Notes: generated by a model not told the origin, from the letters alone. A stretch of DNA of 64,000 nt from Melampsora larici-populina 98AG31 (GCF_000204055.1 NW_006768800.1:1-64000); one strand, 5' to 3'; positions 9,341-20,345 are shown, counted from the first letter of the stretch. Program-made: numbers and translations.

Positions 9341-12300
9341 ATGCCTCGTCATCTTCAGATCCAGAAATCACCTACGTCGATATCTCCCTACGCCCGGCGT
9401 GGCAGTGTTATCCCTGCTGCTGGAACTCCTCGGGTTTCATCATTGGCTCGTATACCATCCACTTCGACGCCTCGTGTTGTTTCCAGTTCGCGGCCCCCTG
9501 CCACCGCCTCCAGTCGGGTTCCCCCAACTCCAGCCGATTCCCCTGTTCAAGCTCGACCTAAGCCGTACAACGTTCCTGATACCATGTCTGTAGATGGTGA
9601 TGACTCTATGACCCGAGCTAATAGGCATTGCTCGGATGTCTATCTCTACTTCGATGTGAGTTGGAGTTTTCTAATGATGTTCCACGGTATAAATACTAAT
9701 GACATCAATTCTTTTGTTTTCCCGCGACAGGAGCCTCTCCCATCGACCGACCTCACCAAAGGCGATGACACGAAATGCTACCCTTGTCTTCACTGCGGGT
9801 AAGCCTCGCGTCGTATTTGAATCTAATTTATAATTATCTAACTTGTGCTGATGGAACAATTTCTTTTAACAGCGTCGTGCTCTCGATCACTGGCCGACCT
9901 AACTCCAACCTGCACAAACATCGACGCAGGTGTGTTGGGTTAGCTTTGGCCTGGTTCAATCACTCCCCTGGAAGTATCACACCCGAAGAAGATCCTATTG
10001 CCGCAGCCGCACGCAAGAAAGACCTTAGAAACCTCCTAGTTGGTGTGATCATAAGCAAAAACCTACCTTTTTCAATCTTTGAGGGTGATATCATGCAAAA
10101 AGCACTCCGTGCAATATGCCCGTCGTTTTATTGGCCCTCCAGAATGGCTGTGAAGGCCGACTCTGAGGCTCTGTTCCTCGATCTGGAACAGAAGCTCATA
10201 GACGAAATCTCACGAGTCCCCGGTTCGATCTCAACAGCGACGGACTGTTGGACAAGCGCGGACTTCTCGCACACCTATATGGCAATCAACGGATTTTTTT
10301 TCAACGCCAGTGGGAAGTTTTGCCGTCGTCTACTCGCGTTCAAGGTAAGCTCCGACTTCAATTTTTTGAACTTTTTTTGGGTAACCATTAATTCCCAATT
10401 CTTTGGTAATTAGACACTCGAAGGTAAACACACCGGTGAAAACCTAGCCAAAGTGTACTGGAAGGCTTTGGATCACGTAGGCGCGGTACGAAATCATTTC
10501 TCCGTGACTGGGGACAACGCGTCCTCCAACCGTTCCATGGTCAAGCTTCTCTCCGACCAATATGCTACCATTGGGATCCACTGGCCTTTCGAATCTCGAT
10601 TTCATGGATGTATGTGCCATGTCATCAATTTAGTCGCCAAAGACTATCTTGATGGCATGGGTGAGTTGACTGACGCAGACCTCGAGGCCTTTGAGACCTT
10701 GGGTTTGGCAGATCCCCCGACTTTCTTTCAGCCTGATGAGCTGCCGGACGCCGACAACGACATTCGAATTGATGCGACTTCCCACCGAGAGACCGAGATT
10801 GACAAATCCCTTGAAGGCAACGGCCCAACTCAAGACGCCTTTGACATCACTCAATCGACGTATGAGGACATTATCAATACGTTAGATGTTAATCCTCAAG
10901 ACGCTGTAGAACTTATAACCCAACAAGGGTTATACAGAGCTGGAAGAGGATAATCTACTAATAAAATGACTAGTAGAAGTTGTCTAAGGACTGCTCTTCT
11001 AAAACAACACAATCAGAAAGAGCTCTGTTGTATTGAGTACTGATAAGGCACCAGAGAAATATAACTTCACACGTAATTTTAACTTCAAAAGCACACTTTG
11101 TATTACTATCAACACTGCTATAGTGTTATTCCCAATTGATAACTAAAGAAATAAGCAATATCTGATTGATATTATTCCCAATAAGTCTTTATGACTATAA
11201 AACTAAAGTAAATTTCTCTTTATAGCTGTAATAAAGGGCGTATTTAAGTGAACAGGTACTATTAAAATAAGTTTATGATGATAAACAAAATAATAATGGC
11301 GTAAATGATAAAGAAAAAAAGGGGAACAACAGTCCCAAAACCCTCTCAAAGTATATATAACAATGTACTAGAACTTTTAAAATGGTCAACAGCCTCAAAA
11401 CCAATCAAATCCGCCCGAAATTCCCTAAAAACCCTATGATGACGCAATGTAATGGTTTTGTTACTAATAAATGATGTAATTTTCACAGCTAAAAGTGATC
11501 AATGACGCAATAATATGATGTACAGCACTTCTTACGATGAATACAGGTGATTTTTTCCTTGTAAACTAGCTGAAAACCAATTTTTGAGATTACGAATTTT
11601 TTCAGATGTGCTCCAATTTTTGATTACTAAAGTGCATCTTGTAGCCCACGTGTTACTGATCATTTCTGACACCTACATGACCTACTTCTGATGAGTGATG
11701 AGTAATATATTGAGTTGTGAAGTTAAGGTTTTTAGTGTTACATATGACTTGTGACTGTAAATTCGAGATTCACACCAATTCTTTATTTGCCTCATAACCT
11801 TTTACACACACCTCCGTTACTAATTATTTAAAGTTTGTACATTATGTAATCCACTCTTCTGCGTTGAATGAGCCATCTACCAACCTATTCTGACGTCATT
11901 TGACATATGTAATTAGCTGAAAACCTCCATTTTCCACGAATTTCACCCATTTTCTTCACTTTTCACAGCTACTACTATCTTTTTCTTGCTCATGTAATAT
12001 GACATCATCATGTATAGCCTTAAAAATCCCGGAAAATCCTCTTGGAAACCTTAAATTCCATCACTACCACTATTACACAACCAAACTACACGTGTACCTC
12101 TTGTTTACCAACTTCGAAAAAGTGCTTTTTTCCTAATAACTTCTGTTTCTACTTATCAACCTTGAAGATTAAAATTGTCATAGTATCATATAATGTTGTT
12201 CTTTCATATTCTAACCTCATAATACCCATAACTTTATTTTTACTAACCTAAAAACCATTTTCCAACCTTTATACCTATAATTTCGAATTTTTCTTATGTT

Positions 12301-13730
12301 TTTCTTTCTTTCTTTTTGTAATAAATTTGTAAGTAAACTATAATGATCTTAATATATAATGTGAAATAAAATGATGTAATGTTGACCTAATGACCAATAC
12401 ATAAGCCTACAAGAGCTTCAATTGATCAAAAACCTCCATTTTGAATTTTCTTTCCTGCTGACTCCTGCTAATAAACTGGTAAACTGGTAATTGTGAATTT
12501 TTTAATTGATCCCATAAATTGATCACCACAACGCTCCAACCACTTCGACCTCATCGCGTAAGAAGAACTCAACTGTAGTCAGCCGTATCTGGGCATTGGA
12601 CACCCATATACGGAAAAGTCCTCAAGAACTTGAGGCGTTCATCAAAATTCGGAACAGTGTTCAAGATCCGCTCCTGCTTCCGCTGAGCTGCCCTCCAACC
12701 CGTTGGAATTACTTCTACTATGTTGTTAGTAATTTTTTAATTTCGCTTTTTATCGAATTTCAAAGTCATCTATTTACATTGGTGATTCCATTGCAGGTCA
12801 AACGAACCCTACAGCTCAAGAAATCCTTGGACCTTTACACTGCTGATCCGAAGCGAGCGAAACTTGCTATTACAGACGCCAATTGGGCGACTATCAAGTA
12901 TATGATGCCGATTCTTGACATGTTCAAAACTGCAACCCAAATTTTCCAATCAAACGACGCCACCAAGCAACACGTACTCCCGGTGTTATGGGCGCTTCAG
13001 AAGGTGTTGCAAAATCACCAGAAGGTCCCCGGTGCTTGGGGTCGTGCATGCAAACGGGCTGAAGACAAGTTGGTTAAGTATCTGACCCGAGAAGTTTCCA
13101 ACCACCAGACTTTAGTGGCTACTCTACTCGACCCAGCCCGTCGAGATACCAACTTTTGAAACCACGTTGATGTCGAGGTTGTGGCCAAACGATGTCTGCG
13201 CGACAAATACAATCTTTGGAAGCCTAGTCCAACTGAAAACGGTAATGATTCCCCACCTCCAGACGCTGAATCAAGACCTCGTGGAAGCAAACACCTCCAA
13301 GACATATACTCGCTTTTGGGAACCTCAAGCATCTATCCACCAAACCTCAACCAACATGAGTCAGATGAGGTTACTCGATACTTACGAGGTGAAGAACCGG
13401 TTCAACCCAACGAGATTGGGGAATATTGGACCGTAAGTTTTTTTTTGTTGACTCATCTGTTCTACCTCCCCCATATGCTGAACCTGGTATGATCTCCAGT
13501 GCATGTCTAAACCGGGTGGGCTTCCTGTTTTGGCCCAGATTGCCCTGCAACACCTCACAATCGCAGCATCAGGCGCCTCGGTCGAGAGAGTGTTCTCTAT
13601 CTCAGGTAACATCGCTGTTCCGTCCCGAGGCCGCCTAGATCCCGAAGTTATCTGGGACCTTGTTCTGGTGAGGCACTGGCTCACTAACTGTACGGTGCCT
13701 GTGGAGACCGTTGCTTTACCCAATGAATAA
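9341..13730 (+). pseudogene. hAT transposase gene, broken by an LTR-like insertion and a nonsense codon
   Basis: Exons: 9341-9655, 9731-9798, 9873-10344, 10414-10904, then after the insertion 12531-12724, 12797-13432 and 13500-13730. A BED-type zinc finger spans exons 2-3 (CYPCLHC then HKHRRR). The RNase-H-like core shows TDCWTS, the conserved TGDNASSN block and CMCHVINL. The C-terminus has the hAT dimerisation signature SGASVERVFS followed by SRGRLDP. Two lesions are visible: the LTR-like repeat after residue pair QD near 10904, and an in-frame TGA at 13157-13159. Deleting the insert with one ACGC copy restores the frame exactly (PQD joins APTTSTSS). A 72-base intron at 12725-12796 happens to be open in frame. 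The transposase cannot be functional as it stands. Confidence 0.88.
10905..12530 (+). repeat. LTR-like repeat copy B (possible solo LTR) inserted in the hAT gene
   Basis: The repeat starts TGTAGAACTTATAACCC and ends CACCACA, i.e. TG...CA, and is flanked by ACGC at 10901-10904 and 12531-12534. Removal restores the hAT reading frame, which fixes both borders. It aligns block by block with copy A in the opposite orientation. At about 1.63 kb without coding capacity it could be a long solo LTR or a non-autonomous LTR derivative. No primer-binding site or polypurine tract was identified, so the class remains inferred. Confidence 0.7.
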
Positions 13731-14468
13731 AATTTTTAACTTGTTGTCATTACTCAAATACAAAGTTGTATCCTGACACCTTGATTAAAACATAAATATC
13801 CCCACTCGTAATCAATTCGATTAAATCCAACTGCTTCCACCTTTGCAATTGAACTCAACGTGCCTTTTCATCTGTGTGCTGAAATGTTCCTTTTCAGCAC
13901 ATTTCTATCTGCTGCATACCTCCCCCCAAAGTTTAGGGCCAGTGAGCGTAGTACTCATTGAGTCATGAGTAGACTCAGTACGTAATGGCACATGAGTCGA
14001 CTCTGTGTGAGTCGACTCACCGCGCGTAGTACTCGCACCCGGGGCCATATTGAGTCCCGGGGTCACGCGGTTTGCAAACCCAAAAATTGTTTGAGTATCG
14101 TACTCGAACTGTAACTTACAGGTAGAGTACATAGCTGGAGTTTCTGGCGCGGGACCCGAGTGACAGAGTCGGAGTCTACTCACTGCTGCATCCCTGACTA
14201 TAAGTGCCGAGAGACATACAAAACTGTGCTATTTCATTTAAACTCCTGCTTTTGGTCCTTTGAAAGTCAATTAAGATATATTTCTCTTTTGATACTTCAA
14301 CTTATCAGTAATCAATTCAAGAGAAGTTCCCCGTTCTGATTGTCTTGTTTTATGAGGAAAGTCTGTAGATATCTTCTACTAGTCCTTAATTGGTAGATTA
14401 TGCCCTTCCCACTATGTGTAACCCTTTTTGGCTTATAATTTCTACAGCGGCATGTTTGGTGTGTCAAA

Positions 14469-14553
14469 AGGTGTGCCAAATATTCCTAGAAATAGGGGGA
14501 GGTCCACCCATATGATAATCTGAAGCATAGAAGGTATTCATGGGCCTAATCTT
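14469..14553. repeat. 85-bp target-site duplication, copy at the LINE 3' end
   Basis: This stretch (begins AGGTGTGCCAAATATTCC, ends TGGGCCTAATCTT) is identical over 85 bases to 20458-20542. The bases beyond each copy differ, so the repeats border the LINE exactly. The last two T bases could also belong to the poly(A) tract. Confidence 0.92.
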
Positions 14554-14739
14554 TTTTTTTTTTTTTTTTATTGCTTTAAGTGTCATTTGAGCCTTTCGGC
14601 TATGAGACACTGCATATTTCCAGCACCGGTAAAACCCCTCTGGCTGTTTCAGGGGAAAGGTTGCTGTTGGCTGTTTCAACTATAATACATATGTTTTAAG
14701 GGAGACATTTTACGGCGCTAAAGGATGGGGGTAAAGAGA

Positions 14740-17700
14740 TCAATCTCTTGGTGGATGCCTGTGAGTAGGCGGAATTTCGTCTGTGATTTTTGCCCAGTTC
14801 CATCGGCTTTTCAGCCTCCAGGTTCTGTCGCAATATTTTGCGATGGCTTTGAATGCAGAGGGTTTGTTGAGGATTGCTGTGGTGGGTTTTTCTTCTATCT
14901 CTTTGAGATCTTCTTCAAATTGTTGGCGTTCTTCTTGGAATCTTCCGCATATGAAAAGATAATGTTCGACTGTCTCAATGCCTTCCTGGCATTCACAGCT
15001 TGGGTCTCCGATCTGTGCGAATTTGTTGAGGTAATGGTTAAGATATATATGTCCTGACCTTAGTTGCGTGATGATTCCTATTGAATGTTTGTTGAGTTTT
15101 GAGAGTTGTTTGAGGTGTAGTTTTTGTTGTGGTTTGTGACCTAATCTTTTTAAGTCTTGAGGTTCCGTGATTTCTGAGTTTTTTGATCTCCATTCTTTGA
15201 TTGCTGTAAGAAAACTTGCGGCTGTTGGTTTTGCTTGAAAGGTACTTGGAAGTTTTGTTCGTGCTTTCTTGTTGGCTATTTTGTCTACAATCTCGTTTCC
15301 ATAGACGCCTGAATGTCCTGGACACCACCTGAATGTGATTCTCATATTCGGGAAAGTCCTGTGTAAGTACATCAAAAGTTTGTAAGTCTCTTTTCTATCG
15401 TCCAAAGTGGTAATAGGGAGTTTGTTTGATCTTAGATCCTTAATAACACTCTGGTTATCGAGTAGTATTGTGGTTCTTTGTGTGTGAATCGACGCTGTGT
15501 TTAGTGCTAGTCCGAGTCCCATTTGGACTCCTCTATATTCTGCTTGGTAGATTCCATGCATTCGAGCTGTGCCTAAATGTTCAGACATAGATTTGTGAGT
15601 ATTCTTGCACCACGCTGCAGCAGCCGTGGTGCACTTTGGGATCCTAGATCCATCAGTAAAAATTACTACGTGCTCTAACGTAGCTGTGAGTTTGTTAGCC
15701 TCGGTTTTCGCCAAGCTTTTGTTTTCTTGTATTATCGTGGTATAATTTGAAGGTCTTGTCAATATATCGGTCGGGTCGAGGGGGATCTGTTGTATAAATT
15801 CAGCCAATTCTTCACTAACAGAATGTTGAAAGAATCTATGAAACGGGTTGTGGTGGCTTTTCGGATTTGAGTTCTGTGCTTGCTTTACAAAACTATAGAT
15901 TGGTGAGTAAGACGGTTTTTTTAGAGATGTTGCCATGAAGTTCATGATTTTGCTTTGAAGGCGAATCTTTGGTGGTATGAGATTAGCATCATGGCGTAGG
16001 TAGATGCTTGGTGTTGACGGGAGGGCTCCTAACGCGGCTCTTGCGCACGTGTTGTCGATGGCGGCGAGATTCTTGATGAAGTATTGTGGTGGTTCAAAGG
16101 CTAGCCAAGCTGCTACTCCGTAATCTAGGGCAGTGTGGACTGTTGTTGTGATCAGAATATTCATGAGCTTTGGAGGAATTCCCCACTCAGCTTTTGACAA
16201 TGTTGCTAGAAATCCAGCTCTTTGGCGTCCCTTGACGAGGATTTCGTTTCTGTGTTGTGAAAATGAAAGAGCGCTGTCAATTGTAATGCCCAGCCACTTA
16301 GCTTTCTTTTCTGGTTGTATGTTCTTCCGGTCCACGAAGCTGATTGTTGGTGGATCCTCCATGCCTTTTGGTGAGAATGCCACCCAAAAGGTTTTCTTAA
16401 CATCAAAGATTGCCCCGTGGTTTTGAGCCCAGACATTTTGGCGGTATGCCAGTGTCTGCATTTGTGATCGTAGTTGGTGTTTATCCGATGCTGTCGTGAG
16501 TAGAACTACATCGTCGATAAAACCTAACGCAGTTGATGTATCCATTTTTTCAGTTATTTCTAGTAAAGCATTGTTGTACAGAAGATATAGGAGAGGTGAC
16601 ATCGGCGATCCCTGAGGAAGACCGTGTGTTAGTCTGAAAGGATCTGATTCAAAACCATTGAATGAGAGTGTGGTAGAGCGATTGTTGAGGAAATTGTGTA
16701 TTAAGTTGACAGTTTGATTGTGGAAACCCTTTTTCTCTAGGATAGCTAGGAGTCTTGGATGATGGACTGAAGGAAAAGCCGATTTTACATCTGCAAAAAG
16801 GGCTCCTACTACTTTACCTTTGGTCCATTCTTTCCGAATCCATGATACCATATGAACCAGCGCTTCCTGTCCAGATTTGTTTGGCCTACCTCCATAATGG
16901 CCTTCATGGAGAAGTCGTTTCTTTTCCACCTGTTCTGAGAGATGTTTTGTCAGTAATTTTTCGTAGATTTTACTTAGAGTGAGAAGTAGCGCAATTGGCC
17001 TGTAGGCTGAAGGTGCTGTGTAGTCGGGTTTTCCTGGTTTTGGAATCATAATTGTTCTTGCCTGTTTCCAGTCTTGAGGAATGAGGCCCAATTCTGTGAT
17101 CTGGAGGAAGAGAGATCTAACGTGAGTTTTAACCATTTGCCACACTCTACACCATACCCAATTCTGGAGCGAGTCCGCTCCAGGAGCTTTGAGTGGTGGG
17201 ACACTTGTGACGACGGCTTTGATGTTCTCTTCGGTTAAATAATCGAAGAAAGCTGGCATGATTTGTTCTGAATTTCGTGTGTTTTCTGTTAGCGGAAAGT
17301 TGATGATTTCTGAGTCGTCTATCTTGCAGGGAGCTGTTGCTACGCAAGTAGTTTTAAAAAGAAGGTCAGCTTTCTCTTGATTTGTCGAGCATATATCACC
17401 TGAGTTTGTTATAAGCGTGTTGACTAAGGATGAGGGTTTCCGTCCTGAGGCAAAGCGTTTTGCTTGAAAGAGGTTCTTGTGAGTCAAAGTGGATAGGTAT
17501 GTCTTCCAGTTGTCTTCTTTCATTTTATCGACTTTCTTATTGAACTTGTTTCTTGCTTTTTTGTAATTGATCTTGTTTTCTTCAGTTTTTTCTTTCTTGA
17601 ACTTGCGGTGGAGGCGATGCGCCTCTTTTCTGAGAGGGTCAAGCACTTCAGGTATCCACCATTGCTTATGTTTACCCGGTGGTGCCTTATTTGGTGAGTT

Positions 17701-18633
17701 GTTGTTTAAGGCGTCGGTGATAGTCTGTCTGAGAGATCGGTCAAAAGAGTCAATATCTTCTTGTGATGTTAGTCGTGTTACCTTGGGTAGAGTTGTTTTA
17801 AGTTCTAAGAGTAAGTTTGCTGTTTCAACTTTGTTCCAGTTTTTTTGTTTGGTCGAGTTCGGGTGTGGCGTGTCGTTTGTCTTTGTGGAAAAAGTCGTAA
17901 TGAGAGATTGGTGGTCTGAGAAATGGTTCGTGATGTCCTCGGTGTCTACGAAACAGGCTTGGATGACATCGTCAAGCTGCTCATTGACCCACACTAAATC
18001 GATTGTGGTTCCTTTTGTGGTTGTTGAGTTGAGTCCAAAGGTTGGTTGGCCAACAGGTGATCGCAGCCGTAAGTCCCATTTAGACATGATGTCTATTAGG
18101 TCGTTTGCTGATTTATCTGATGTGTTGCTGTGTATTGGATTCCAAGCCGGTGAGTGTAAATTGGTGTCTGTTACTACAATTGTTGGTAGTAATTGTAGGG
18201 AAAGGGGTAAATTGGTCATTAGCGCGTCCCACGCCTCAAATCCTGTGAAGGTTTCGGGCGCGTTGTAAACATTGGTAATCAAAAGAGAGAAATCGTTGAT
18301 CTTAATTGTACATGCGGATATGTCTCGCGAAGGGGAGGAAATTGGGTTGAGAGCCACTTGGAGGTCTTTCCTAACGTATAGGCACGACCTCGGGCGCGAG
18401 TCTTCATTCTTCTCTGCTGGTGTTGGGCTAATTAAAGTCCAGTTTGTTTGATTTGGTGGTAGGTAATCAACTTTGTTGATATGAGGCTCCTGGATGGCTA
18501 TTATGGAAAACTCATTAGTGAGGTCGTGATTAAATAAAGAATGCATTACATGTTGGGAGCGGTGGCAGTTCAGCTGCAGCACCGCCATTGTGTCTTGTGA
18601 AGTTAATAGTTCTCGCAGGTGTTGTTCTATCAT
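14740..18633 (-). CDS. LINE ORF2: endonuclease, reverse transcriptase, RNase H
   Basis: The 1297-residue ORF is intact. An APE-type endonuclease covers about residues 15-250 (QEP with Glu49, TDTN near 156-158, SDH at 239-241). Reverse transcriptase covers about 500-790: the first catalytic Asp is in FADVKSAFPS (Asp615), GLPQGSPMSPLL follows at about 671, and the catalytic box is FIDD (705-708). RNase H covers about 985-1125 with Asp994 (TDGS), Glu1032 (QAEYRG), Asp1059 (LLDNQS) and Asp1117 (GNEIVDKIAN). A C-terminal Cys-x-Cys...His...Cys motif (1213, 1215, 1224, 1229) resembles that of Tad/I-clade LINEs. Such proteins nick target DNA and prime cDNA synthesis from the nick. The start ATG overlaps the ORF1 stop in ATGA, suggesting termination-reinitiation. 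Confidence 0.95.
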   Translation of the reverse strand: MIEQHLRELLTSQDTMAVLQLNCHRSQHVMHSLFNHDLTNEFSIIAIQEPHINKVDYLPPNQTNWTLISPTPAEKNEDSRPRSCLYVRKDLQVALNPISSPSRDISACTIKINDFSLLITNVYNAPETFTGFEAWDALMTNLPLSLQLLPTIVVTDTNLHSPAWNPIHSNTSDKSANDLIDIMSKWDLRLRSPVGQPTFGLNSTTTKGTTIDLVWVNEQLDDVIQACFVDTEDITNHFSDHQSLITTFSTKTNDTPHPNSTKQKNWNKVETANLLLELKTTLPKVTRLTSQEDIDSFDRSLRQTITDALNNNSPNKAPPGKHKQWWIPEVLDPLRKEAHRLHRKFKKEKTEENKINYKKARNKFNKKVDKMKEDNWKTYLSTLTHKNLFQAKRFASGRKPSSLVNTLITNSGDICSTNQEKADLLFKTTCVATAPCKIDDSEIINFPLTENTRNSEQIMPAFFDYLTEENIKAVVTSVPPLKAPGADSLQNWVWCRVWQMVKTHVRSLFLQITELGLIPQDWKQARTIMIPKPGKPDYTAPSAYRPIALLLTLSKIYEKLLTKHLSEQVEKKRLLHEGHYGGRPNKSGQEALVHMVSWIRKEWTKGKVVGALFADVKSAFPSVHHPRLLAILEKKGFHNQTVNLIHNFLNNRSTTLSFNGFESDPFRLTHGLPQGSPMSPLLYLLYNNALLEITEKMDTSTALGFIDDVVLLTTASDKHQLRSQMQTLAYRQNVWAQNHGAIFDVKKTFWVAFSPKGMEDPPTISFVDRKNIQPEKKAKWLGITIDSALSFSQHRNEILVKGRQRAGFLATLSKAEWGIPPKLMNILITTTVHTALDYGVAAWLAFEPPQYFIKNLAAIDNTCARAALGALPSTPSIYLRHDANLIPPKIRLQSKIMNFMATSLKKPSYSPIYSFVKQAQNSNPKSHHNPFHRFFQHSVSEELAEFIQQIPLDPTDILTRPSNYTTIIQENKSLAKTEANKLTATLEHVVIFTDGSRIPKCTTAAAAWCKNTHKSMSEHLGTARMHGIYQAEYRGVQMGLGLALNTASIHTQRTTILLDNQSVIKDLRSNKLPITTLDDRKETYKLLMYLHRTFPNMRITFRWCPGHSGVYGNEIVDKIANKKARTKLPSTFQAKPTAASFLTAIKEWRSKNSEITEPQDLKRLGHKPQQKLHLKQLSKLNKHSIGIITQLRSGHIYLNHYLNKFAQIGDPSCECQEGIETVEHYLFICGRFQEERQQFEEDLKEIEEKPTTAILNKPSAFKAIAKYCDRTWRLKSRWNWAKITDEIPPTHRHPPRD

Positions 18634-20345
18634 GATGATATATTCATGTCGCTGCTTTCTATTATTACGATCTTTGGCGATCCGCTAGGGTTGTAAGGAG
18701 GTTTGTTTGCGGCTATCCTTGTTGGGCACGCTGGGCTGAACGGGTGATGTATAAAATCAGCGTGGTTGGATTTGAAGATTGCTTTGATATCTGATGTTGG
18801 GTCAAGCTTGACTTTGTGTCTTACACACGCCGTGCATTTCATGTCGGTTTTGCCCTTTTGGGGGCAGACATGTGTGTGATGCTTTTCTCCGCAGAACGGG
18901 CATAGAGGATCAAGTTGACAGCTCGTTGCCGTATGACCTGGCTTCTGACAGTTGTAGCAGCGTTGTGGGGGTGGGCCACTTCGAAGAGTGGTATGTCTAC
19001 CTCTCCCGTGCCAAATCTTTTGTTTGATGCATTGCTGAACTTCGTCGTCACTGCTCAGGCCAATCAGTATAGACGAGTGTCTTTTTGAAGGATCCTCAAG
19101 CGCTTTTGGGTTCAACCATCTGACAAATTTCATGCCTTTGAGAAGATTGTTATTACTTGTTTGTAACTCTTCTCTATGGTCTGATAGGTCTGGATCAAAT
19201 GTTGTAGGTATTCCATTCACTATGATTTCGTGTCTAGATTCTTTCATTTTTAAAGATTTGGAAAAACCTTGAACCCATAAATTGGGCAGGGTTCGCACTT
19301 TGGTAGCGTGTGCCGCTGTCTCGAAATATATATCAATGTCGTTTGACGGATGGCGTCGCACGCTCTTTGCTTCTATAGCCTCAGTGTCCTCAGGTTTCAT
19401 TTTTACCTGATAAGCTCTGAGCGCCACATTGATCTCTTGGATGAGTTTGGCATTGGGTAAATCAGGGTGCGTGATTTCAGCCCCCACTTCGTGAACTAAC
19501 GTTATGGTGTTAGTAGGCCTTGTTTTTGGTGGCGTTTTAGCCGATTTAGCTTTTGGTTTTGGCGGCAGAGTGGTCGTCTTGCCAGTTGTTGGAGCATGTT
19601 TAGATGCTGCTAGTGCATACGATGGAGTCATTGGTGTCTTTTTTGAGGGTACAGGTATGTTCTTCTGTCCCATTGTTGTGGTGAGTATGGCGAGTTGCTC
19701 AACGATCATATTTAATGTATCGTCGGTCTCTTTACCCTTGAATATTATTGAGCGTTTCTGGGTTTGACCGCTTAACGCTTCAGGCGTTGTGTAATTACGA
19801 CGAGCGTCTTCATACATGATTCTATCATATACGGCACCGGTTAAGACGAGAATATCTGCAGCAGATTCTACGTCAACCGAAATCTGCTTGGTCCTAGCGG
19901 ACTTATTGGCGAGTGGGAAACCCGCTTTGATCACCTCCAGGAGTTTGCTTACCATGTCCTTGAGTGACGTAGGTTCGGCAACTCCTGGGAACAGATCATG
20001 CATTCTGTTCGATCTCGGTGTGCCCGTTAACTCGGCAGCTTGATATTCGGCGGTTACGCCCGGCGTTTCAAGACGACTTCTCTTCTTCGAGAAGCTTCCA
20101 AGATCGGAAGCCTGAATCGAGGGAGATTGAGTCAACCCTTGGCTGAGTTTCGTTTTATCGAAAACGAGAGGAGTAGGGGGGATGGACGATTTGGTCCTTT
20201 CTTGGGGCCCGACCGGATTGATAAACGCGTTGGACGCGTCGCGAGTTGGAGTAGTGTTCTTTGGAACACTCTTCTCCTTCTGGCCCGTATCCGGCGCGTC
20301 GTCGACCTCCATAACGGCCGTTATCGCGTGGAGAAGGTGGTTCAA
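18630..20345 (-). CDS. LINE ORF1: gag-like nucleic-acid-binding protein
   Basis: The 571-residue ORF has a Ser/Thr/Pro-rich and basic first half, then a compact middle region (about 285-455), then zinc knuckles: CYNCQKPGHTATSC at 463-476 and CPFCGEKHHTHVC at 482-494, with a third less regular CTAC...HADFIHHPFSPAC at 504-540. This is the usual architecture of the RNA-binding chaperone that packages LINE RNA. Its TGA stop overlaps the ORF2 start by four bases. The first ATG in the frame is taken as start. Confidence 0.9.
   Translation of the reverse strand: MNHLLHAITAVMEVDDAPDTGQKEKSVPKNTTPTRDASNAFINPVGPQERTKSSIPPTPLVFDKTKLSQGLTQSPSIQASDLGSFSKKRSRLETPGVTAEYQAAELTGTPRSNRMHDLFPGVAEPTSLKDMVSKLLEVIKAGFPLANKSARTKQISVDVESAADILVLTGAVYDRIMYEDARRNYTTPEALSGQTQKRSIIFKGKETDDTLNMIVEQLAILTTTMGQKNIPVPSKKTPMTPSYALAASKHAPTTGKTTTLPPKPKAKSAKTPPKTRPTNTITLVHEVGAEITHPDLPNAKLIQEINVALRAYQVKMKPEDTEAIEAKSVRRHPSNDIDIYFETAAHATKVRTLPNLWVQGFSKSLKMKESRHEIIVNGIPTTFDPDLSDHREELQTSNNNLLKGMKFVRWLNPKALEDPSKRHSSILIGLSSDDEVQQCIKQKIWHGRGRHTTLRSGPPPQRCYNCQKPGHTATSCQLDPLCPFCGEKHHTHVCPQKGKTDMKCTACVRHKVKLDPTSDIKAIFKSNHADFIHHPFSPACPTRIAANKPPYNPSGSPKIVIIESSDMNISS

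Larger units (their letters stand above)
8394..14196 (+). mobile_element. hAT DNA transposon, 5.8 kb, with exact 8-bp target duplication
   Basis: The left end CAGGGATGCAGCAGTGAGT and the right end ACTCACTGCTGCATCCCTG are perfect 19-bp inverted repeats. The 8-bp sequence ACTATAAG occurs directly before (8386-8393) and directly after (14197-14204), the hallmark of hAT insertion. Subterminal regions are rich in GAGTA/TACTC motifs. Inside is a multi-exon hAT transposase, broken by LTR-like copy B (10905-12530) and by a stop codon, so the element is no longer autonomous. Removing the 1.63-kb insert gives an element of about 4.2 kb. The target is LTR-like copy A. Confidence 0.92.
6622..14446 (-). 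repeat. Old LTR-like repeat, copy A, interrupted by several insertions
   Basis: Reading the minus strand from 14446 (start TGTAGAAATTATAAGCC) the repeat runs to 14205, resumes at 8393-8310 beyond the hAT element, at 7735-7645 beyond a MITE, and at 7049-6622 beyond another MITE. It stops at the truncated Harbinger element. Each block aligns in order with copy B at 10905-12530: the start, the GGACTAGTAGAAG segment, the ATAGTGTTATTCC segment, the GGGCGTATTTAAGTGA segment and the TTATGATGATAAACAAA segment. It has no coding capacity. The TGT start suggests an LTR, but no internal retrotransposon sequence is seen. It is clearly older than the elements sitting in it. Confidence 0.65.

Noticed and set aside
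17567..18268. Long plus-strand ORF (233 codons) opposite LINE ORF2
   Set aside because: Antisense shadow of the endonuclease region; Ser/Val-rich composition typical of reverse frames.
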